A DNA stretch of 64,000 nucleotides from Paraspadella gotoi (Eukaryota; Chaetognatha): positions 9,794,782 through 9,858,781 of the forward strand of contig CM119269.1 in assembly GCA_051294375.1 (NCBI GenBank). Reading direction: 5' to 3'. Of this stretch, positions 58,761-64,000 are shown one piece after another. The position numbers and the translations under genes are program-made. Position 1 is the stretch's first letter. Every line of letters begins with the position of its first letter. The notes below the pieces were generated by a model that saw only the letters and a program-made list of their open reading frames with translations, was not told the DNA's origin and searched no databases.

Positions 58761-59362
58761 CTTCCACCCGCACATCCCCGATCCCGCGTCCTCAAAGTCG
58801 CAGGTTCCGCAGAATCTCTCGTCGGTTCCGTTGATGCAATCGACTTCGAAGTCGCAGACTTTGGAGGCGTCGATCGTCTGGTGCGCCGCAATCGATTCGG
58901 CCGCCGCCGCCGGTGGAGGGACAGGCGGTGGGGGAAAGCAGAAGGTCGTCGATGGCGATGTCCGATGCGAAGTCGGTGCCCACTTCGCCTGGGGGGGGTG
59001 GAGGGAAGGAGGGGGGAGATGAGGAAAAGAGAGAGGAGATGAGGAAAGTAATAAAAAAAATTTGCATTTAAGGAGGTGGGGGCGAAAAGAGAGGGGGAAG
59101 TAATTAAAAGAGAGGAGAAAAGGAAAAAAAAAGATAGAGGGGAAGGTGGGGTGAGAGAGGACGAAAAGAGAGTAAAGAAAGAGGACAACACATTTTGCAT
59201 TGTGTATTTTTCAATCAAAGTCACAATGTTAATGTGAGAATTAACTGACTCACCGATGATTTGAATCACGAAATTTTTTGTTGAGTGAAACTCAACAGCG
59301 AGCTTCTTTCCATTCGGTGCCCATGATTGTTTTGGCTGAGAAAACAAAAACAAAGTTAAGAA

Positions 59363-59407
<45 letters not shown>

Positions 59408-62187
59408 ACTGGAAGAGTAGTAAAGGGTCTTCATCCCCAGTCCAGAGAAAAGCCTTCAGCGAACCAATTGACTGTCCGTTCATGTGATAAGCGAATTGAA
59501 GGCAGCCAATCTTCATGGAGTGTAAACCGTGGAGGCGAACCTGGATGATCAATCAATCAAACAATCAAAAAACCCAAACAATTTATCAAACAGCGATTCT
59601 ATCAAAAAATTAACCAATCAATCAAACATTTAAACCATCGTTTAAAAACGATCAATTAATCTGACACTAAACCAATCAATCACCTAATTAATTATCTTTA
59701 TCATTTAAACAGTATGTTTGTCAGTCAGTCGGTCAATGAATAAACCGAACAATCAGTCAAATTAATATTTAACCAACAAATCAAACAACTAACCAATAGA
59801 TCAACCAATAAATCTCACCAAGCAACGCCGCCGGGCTGTTTCCCAGACGCCTCAATGTATAGTAAGTGTCCTTCCGCCGGGTGGCCGATCGTGTATCTAC
59901 CGAGGGACCAAGTCGCGCCGGAAGGGGTCTCCCCGAAGTGGACCGTCCAGTCGAAGTCGTCCAAGTCCTGCAAGAAGGATGATTTATGGTCCATTATTTT
60001 TCAAAAGCGACTAATTTTAAACTTAAATTCAGAAATATGTTTGTTTTGCAGTTGGCATTGCAATACGTTCAGTAGTTCACCCCGTCTATAAGACTCATTG
60101 AGTAATACCATCAGCTCATAACATTAGGTGTACCGGGAATCGTTAGGACGGCCGTAAACCGCCTTGGGGGCCCGGAAAAACCCCAAGCCTGGTTCCAAGC
60201 CCAGGGCACGTTCAAAGGCTGCTAAGAGCGGTAAAAGAAGTTGCGGATAGCGCTCTACAGCCCCACTTAGCGCCTTGCACATTTTTAAGTTTAATGATGA
60301 GGTTAAAGATGAGGGATTAAGGAGTAGGTTGTGGATTTTTATTTAGTTTTGGTTAGAGTTATGGTTTAAGTTTAAGGTTAAAAAATAAAGCTTAGTATTA
60401 TGGTGGACTAAAATCCACCAACCGTTCATCAGGTGGCCATTGGTGCCGGAGGCAAGTCATTCGCCTCCCAACCAAAGGTCCGGGGTTCCAGCCCGGTGCC
60501 GCCTAGCAGTTAAGAGGGACGGGGCGCTTAACCCGCCTGTAACACGGTGTTACAGCCTGATCCGAAGCTCAGGGACTGCTTATATGAACGGTTCTTGTCC
60601 ANNNNNNNNNNNNNNNNNNNNNNNNNGGTGGCCATTGGTGCCCGGAGGCAGTCATTTCGCCTCCCAACCAAAAGGTCCGGGGGTTCTAGCAGTTTAAGAG
60701 GGACGGGTGCGCTTAACTCGCCTGTAACACGTGTACAGCCTGATCGAAGCTCGGGACTGCTTATATGAACGGTTCTGTCATTAAACACTTATCAAGTAAT
60801 TACTGTCTCTTCAGTATTATGGTTAGAGACTAGGGGTTAAAAATTATGGATTAGGGATAAGGATTGATTAATCTTTTAGAAAAAAAGATAAAATTAGATA
60901 TTTAAGTCAATTTGAAGTTTAAGGGACCCAGTGATAAAAATGATATTCATAAGCTTAAGGGGTCTATCATCAAAGGATTTGAATGGGTGATAGTCATTAA
61001 TTTTTCTTTGCACGGGAAAGTTGGCAAAAAAATTGCCTATCTCTATATTGTACGGAACAAAAATTTAATAATTATGAAAAAAAATTTAGTTGAACCCGTA
61101 CCTAAATATTTATTATAATCCATTATTTTATTTTTGCATTAGAAAGTATTTTTTACTAAATTCCAATTCTTTTATTTTTTACTGTACAAAGCTATAATTT
61201 TAGGTTTAAGCCTCATTGAACAAAGCTTTACAAGACTAATATTTTTTATATTTTTATATTTACTTAAAAGCAGACAAAATCAAATCTTAAATTCTTATTC
61301 TTACAGAAACAAAACTGTAATAATTATTAATTATATTCATATTCATCCCTTAAATGTATAATTAAACTATATTGATTCCTAATTATAACAATTAAAAATT
61401 AGCAAAGTACAGAATCTTTCTCTTTCTTTTATATTTATATTACTTCAAAGAATTTTTATTTTTCATCCAATTAACAGAATCATTTGAAAAGAAGAGTTTA
61501 AATAAAAATCAGTCGATACCTTAAATTTTGATTCATTCCTAGTTTTTTTCTTATTAAAATTTTTGTGATAAAGCCTGAAAATCTTTTTAAAATTAGATCT
61601 ACCCTTTTTTGGAAAAAAAAAATTTTAAACTGAAAAAGATTTTCTTCTTACCAATTTTTTAAAGAAAATTAAAGCGTCGCTGATTTATCGAATTTTTTAC
61701 TACTTTCCAAATGATTATAGAAAGCAAAAATTATATGATCAGAACCAGCTTAAGTTAAAGGTCAAACGTTATGTTTTTCAGCTTTTTACCCCCCCTGTTC
61801 ACTTGGTCCCCTTAAGGATTAGCAATATTTTTCTTTACCTGAATGTTGTGCCAGAGACAATATTCATCCTCAAAATTGCAGTAGCCAGAAGGAGGACATT
61901 CGCCCTCAGCGATAAATACGTCATCCAGTCCTGAATATTTATTTAAAATTAATTAATAAATATAAAACAGTTTTAATGGTTGGAGATCGATTGAATTAGA
62001 ACTTACTCAAATATAATTAATATTTATTTTGTCGTATCCCTTAATTTAATTTTAACCTTAAAATTTAACCTAAACTGTAAACATGTTCTTAACCTAATCT
62101 TGAACCCTAACCTGATCCTAACCCTGACCAAATAAACTTACCGATGTATCCTCTTGGTCCAAGTCCGATCTCAGCCTCGAATTCGAT
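58761..62187 (-). CDS. Inverted copy R2 of the MAM gene: MAM-3 end, MAM-4, LDLa, MAM-5 start
   Basis: Transcript order: 62187-62142 (IEFEAEIGLGPRGYI), 61930-61839 (LDDVFIAEGECPPSGYCNF), 59967-59819, 59540-59410, 59335-59254 and 58988-58761. The last exon ends MAM-4 (GTDFASDIAIDDLLLSPTAC), then encodes an LDLa repeat and NGTDERFCGTCDFEDAGSGM, CGWK, i.e. the start of the MAM that continues at 37601-37449. This exon proves that the multi-MAM exons and the MAM/LDLa 3' exons are parts of one gene. One-base indels again break some exons. Orientation is consistent with the minus-strand 3' exons, so this arm may be the true one. Confidence 0.78.
59364..59409. repeat. (CT)n microsatellite, inverted and shortened copy of 53826-53922
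   Basis: About half the length of the left-arm tract, with one 'ttct' interruption. On minus it starts in the donor GTGAGAGAG. Confidence 0.93.
60060..60290. repeat. tRNA-related repeat family 2, inverted copy in R2
   Basis: Third instance of the same sequence, with slightly different one-base gaps from the R1 copy. Confidence 0.65.
60405..60780 (+). mobile_element. SINE family 1, two head-to-tail copies across a 25-N gap
   Basis: Copy one is 60405-60601 (full box A/box B head, ends gaacggttcttgtcc). After 25 Ns, copy two (60627-60780) starts in the middle of the head and carries the same deletion as the left-arm SINE. Direct repeats agtattatggt flank the pair at 60394-60404 and 60813-60823, which fits one insertion read twice. 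Confidence 0.75.
60923..61811. mobile_element. TTAA-flanked inverted-repeat element, right-arm copy
   Basis: Reverse complement of 51607-52489, flanked by TTAA (60919-60922 and 61812-61815). The left end has lost one G (gggaccc). Confidence 0.85.
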
Positions 62188-62901
62188 CTGGAGGAGGAGG
62201 GGGAAGATGAGGAGAAGAAGAAAAGAAGAGAAGAGGGAGAGGAGATAGAGGAAAAGGAGGAGGGGGAGCCACGGAGAAAGGAGAGAAAAGTTAGGGTAGC
62301 GCGTATGAGAGAGGAAAGAAAGATAGAGGAGAGAGGAAAAAAAAGGTCAGCTTAATTTAACTTCCTCGTTCAGCCAATCATTTCGTCTCTATAACCCGAC
62401 GCAGCTGATTGGTCGAAATACAAAAACCTTAGAAAATCGAAATCGACACTCGGAATGCTCGTTCCGTCCCCCGCTACGTTAATTTTTCATTTTACATTTT
62501 CAAGTTATTATTAGGTCTTAGTTACTTTATTTTTTAAACAATTTTTTTTCTCTCGGTTTTAAGATTTTAAGGTTTTTAAGTTTCGAAAACGTAGTAATTT
62601 GAGCGATAACAGAGAGCGAGATAACGATAGCTAGAGAGGGACAAGAGTCGCAATGCCTGGCGAAGCAGAGCGCGAAGCTTGGGAGGAGGCCTGGCGATGC
62701 ATCTGCAAAGGAATTCCGAGGAGAAGAAGACGGACGATTGCAGCATCTGGATGTCAGAGTATTATTGCAAATCTGCAATGAATTGGGTGAGAGAGAGAAA
62801 GAGAGAGAGAGAGACTCATATGATGTCTTTCAAAAATCTTGATTTTTGTTTATTCAAATCATTGACATATTTCGCGATGAAAATGATGAAAATGAAGACG
62901 A

Positions 62902-63106
62902 TATGGTGGACTAAAATCCACCAACCGTTCGTCAGCCGGCCATTGGTGCCGAGGCAAGTCGTTCACCTCTCCAACCCCAAAAGGTCCGGGTTCTAGCCCG
63001 GTGGCCGCCTAGCAGTTAAGAGGGACCGGGCGCTTAACCCGCCGTGTAACACGGTGTTACAGCCTGATCCGAAGCTCAGGGACTGCTTATATCAACGTTC
63101 TTCGCT
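62902..63106 (+). mobile_element. SINE family 1, inverted copy of 50296-50498
   Basis: Full-length element with head (gccattggtgcc, ggttctagcccggtggccgc) and tail (gactgcttatatcaacgttc). Confidence 0.75.
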
Positions 63107-63365
63107 AACACATAACAATTATCACTATCTCCTCAACGATGAACACAATGATTTCGATGATGCTGAGGATTTATTTTCCTCGCCAGAGAAGAAATTCGCA
63201 CAAGAAAGGAAAACAACAGCGAAACTGAAGAAGAAGAAAAAGAGAAGAATTCGATGAACGCGAACAAACACAAGCAATCGGCGAGTGAGCAGCAAAAGGT
63301 GAGTCGGTCGCTCTCTCTCTCTCTTTTTGCAATAAGACTCCAACTCCCGTTCAAATTATCGTTTA

Positions 63366-63381
63366 TCGTTCTCTCTCTCTC

Positions 63382-63449
<68 letters not shown>

Positions 63450-63453
63450 ATCA
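63366..63453. repeat. (CT)n microsatellite, inverted copy of 49940-50026
   Basis: Ends in the acceptor ctatcag of the paralogue B copy's third exon. Confidence 0.95.
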
Positions 63454-63645
63454 GGCGCCAAGAAGATAGAGGGCGCGCCACGACATGGACGCTCTCCTCT
63501 CCACGGCGGAGAAATCCCTCATGAAAAGAGTGCAACTTCGAGGGAAAAGAATTTCGTGGGGAAAACTTGGTTCATGGGATTTCCAGGGGGAACTTCCTTC
63601 CCGCCAATGAGGGTGAGTTTGGGAAACTCTCTCTTTTCTGTCATT

Positions 63646-64000
63646 AACACTTATCAATACTTACTGTCTCTTCAGTATTATGGTTACAGACTAGGGGTTA
63701 AAATTATGGATTAGGGATAAGGATTGGATTAATCTTTTAGAAAAAAGATTAAAATTAGATATTTAAGTCAATTTGAAGTTTTAAGGATTAGCAATATTTT
63801 TCTTTACCTGAATGTTGTGCCAGAGACAATATTCATCCTCAAAATTGCAGTAGCCAGAAGGAGGACATTCGCCCTCAGCGATAAATACGTCATCCAGTCC
63901 TGAATATTTATTTAAAATTAATTAATAAATATAAAACAGTTTTAATGGTTGGAGATCGATTGAATTAGAACTTACTCAAATATAATTTAATATTTATTTT
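63646..64000 (-). CDS. Second right-arm copy of MAM exon LDDVF...CLWHNIQ (63808-63899) without the TTAA element
   Basis: The stretch repeats 60780-60922 followed directly by 61812-62015, skipping the 889-bp TTAA element. The minus-strand exon 63899-63808 is open (GLDDVFIAEGECPPSGYCNF). The junction at about 63645, after the paralogue B donor, is abrupt (ctcttttctgtcattaacac), so this is another alternative copy of the same intron and exon, carrying the empty allele. Confidence 0.75.

Larger units (their letters stand above)
62653..63640 (+). pseudogene. Inverted copy of cysteine-containing paralogue B
   Basis: Exon 1, 62653-62786 (MPGEAEREAWEEAWRCICKG; broken after GIPRR by a missing base, and ATCTGC replaces ATACTGC). 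Coiled-coil exon at about 63125-63299 (LLNDEHNDFDDAEDLFSSPE, KKFAQERK). Exon 63456-about 63613 restores STAEKSLM (cacggcggagaaatcc) but has other indels. The last exon (CPCCG) is not reached, because at about 63645 the sequence jumps back to MAM intron sequence. Same gene as 49280-50748 in another assembly copy. Confidence 0.65.

Overview
This is a stretch of animal nuclear genome, not bacterial or viral. The evidence is short exons with GT-AG introns, AATAAA polyadenylation signals, a nuclear-type tRNA-Ser, tRNA-derived SINE-like repeats, very many (AG)n/(CT)n microsatellites, and genes built from MAM, LDL-receptor class A and EF-hand modules. MAM/LDLa mosaics of this kind are typical of invertebrate metazoans. 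I cannot name the species or phylum. All exon models were read by eye from splice signals, phase and domain motifs.

Layout: 1-0.7 kb is a 42-bp minisatellite. 1.2-16.4 kb (minus strand) is the 3' part of a MAM-LDLa-MAM-MAM-(Ig-like)-transmembrane gene whose 5' exons are not visible; its largest intron (2.3-10.5 kb) is AT-rich and holds a foldback element. 16.7-22.9 kb (plus) holds two tandem paralogues of a lysine/glutamate-rich EF-hand-like protein. The first has eight exons. The second has exons 1-4 here, and its probable exons 5-8 lie at 30.6-31.8 kb and again at 34.3-35.5 kb. 23-30 kb is a repeat-like, mostly uninterpretable insert. 30.1-33.6 and 33.75-38.3 kb are two nearly identical copies of one segment. 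Each copy carries the EF-hand-like exons 5-8 (plus) converging on the 3' exons of a second MAM/LDLa gene (minus). 38.8-41.1 kb (minus) is a further EF-hand gene with acidic and proline-rich tails. 42.5-54.3 kb (plus) carries a multi-MAM gene (resembling MALRD1/MAMDC4-type proteins). One of its introns contains, antisense, two paralogous cysteine-containing genes and a tRNA-Ser(GCT).

From 54.3 kb the sequence folds back. 54.3-55.9 and 58.8-64 kb repeat 49.8-54.3 kb in inverted orientation, and 55.9-58.2 kb is a third copy of the 35.6-37.8 kb segment in which G residues are strongly depleted. The LDLa exon at 58.8-59.0 kb links the two halves, so the plus-strand multi-MAM exons and the minus-strand MAM/LDLa exons at 35.8-38.3 kb are most simply one gene that the assembly has shattered and duplicated. 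Exactly 25-N gaps sit at the copy junctions, and single-base homopolymer indels break frames throughout. Much of the apparent duplication is therefore probably uncollapsed or unpolished long-read assembly.

The best biology is a TTAA-flanked ~885-bp inverted-repeat element seen in both filled and empty states, two tRNA-related repeat families, AG/CT microsatellites that abut splice sites again and again, and the nested antisense gene pair. I found no convincing new defence, immunity or other multi-gene system.
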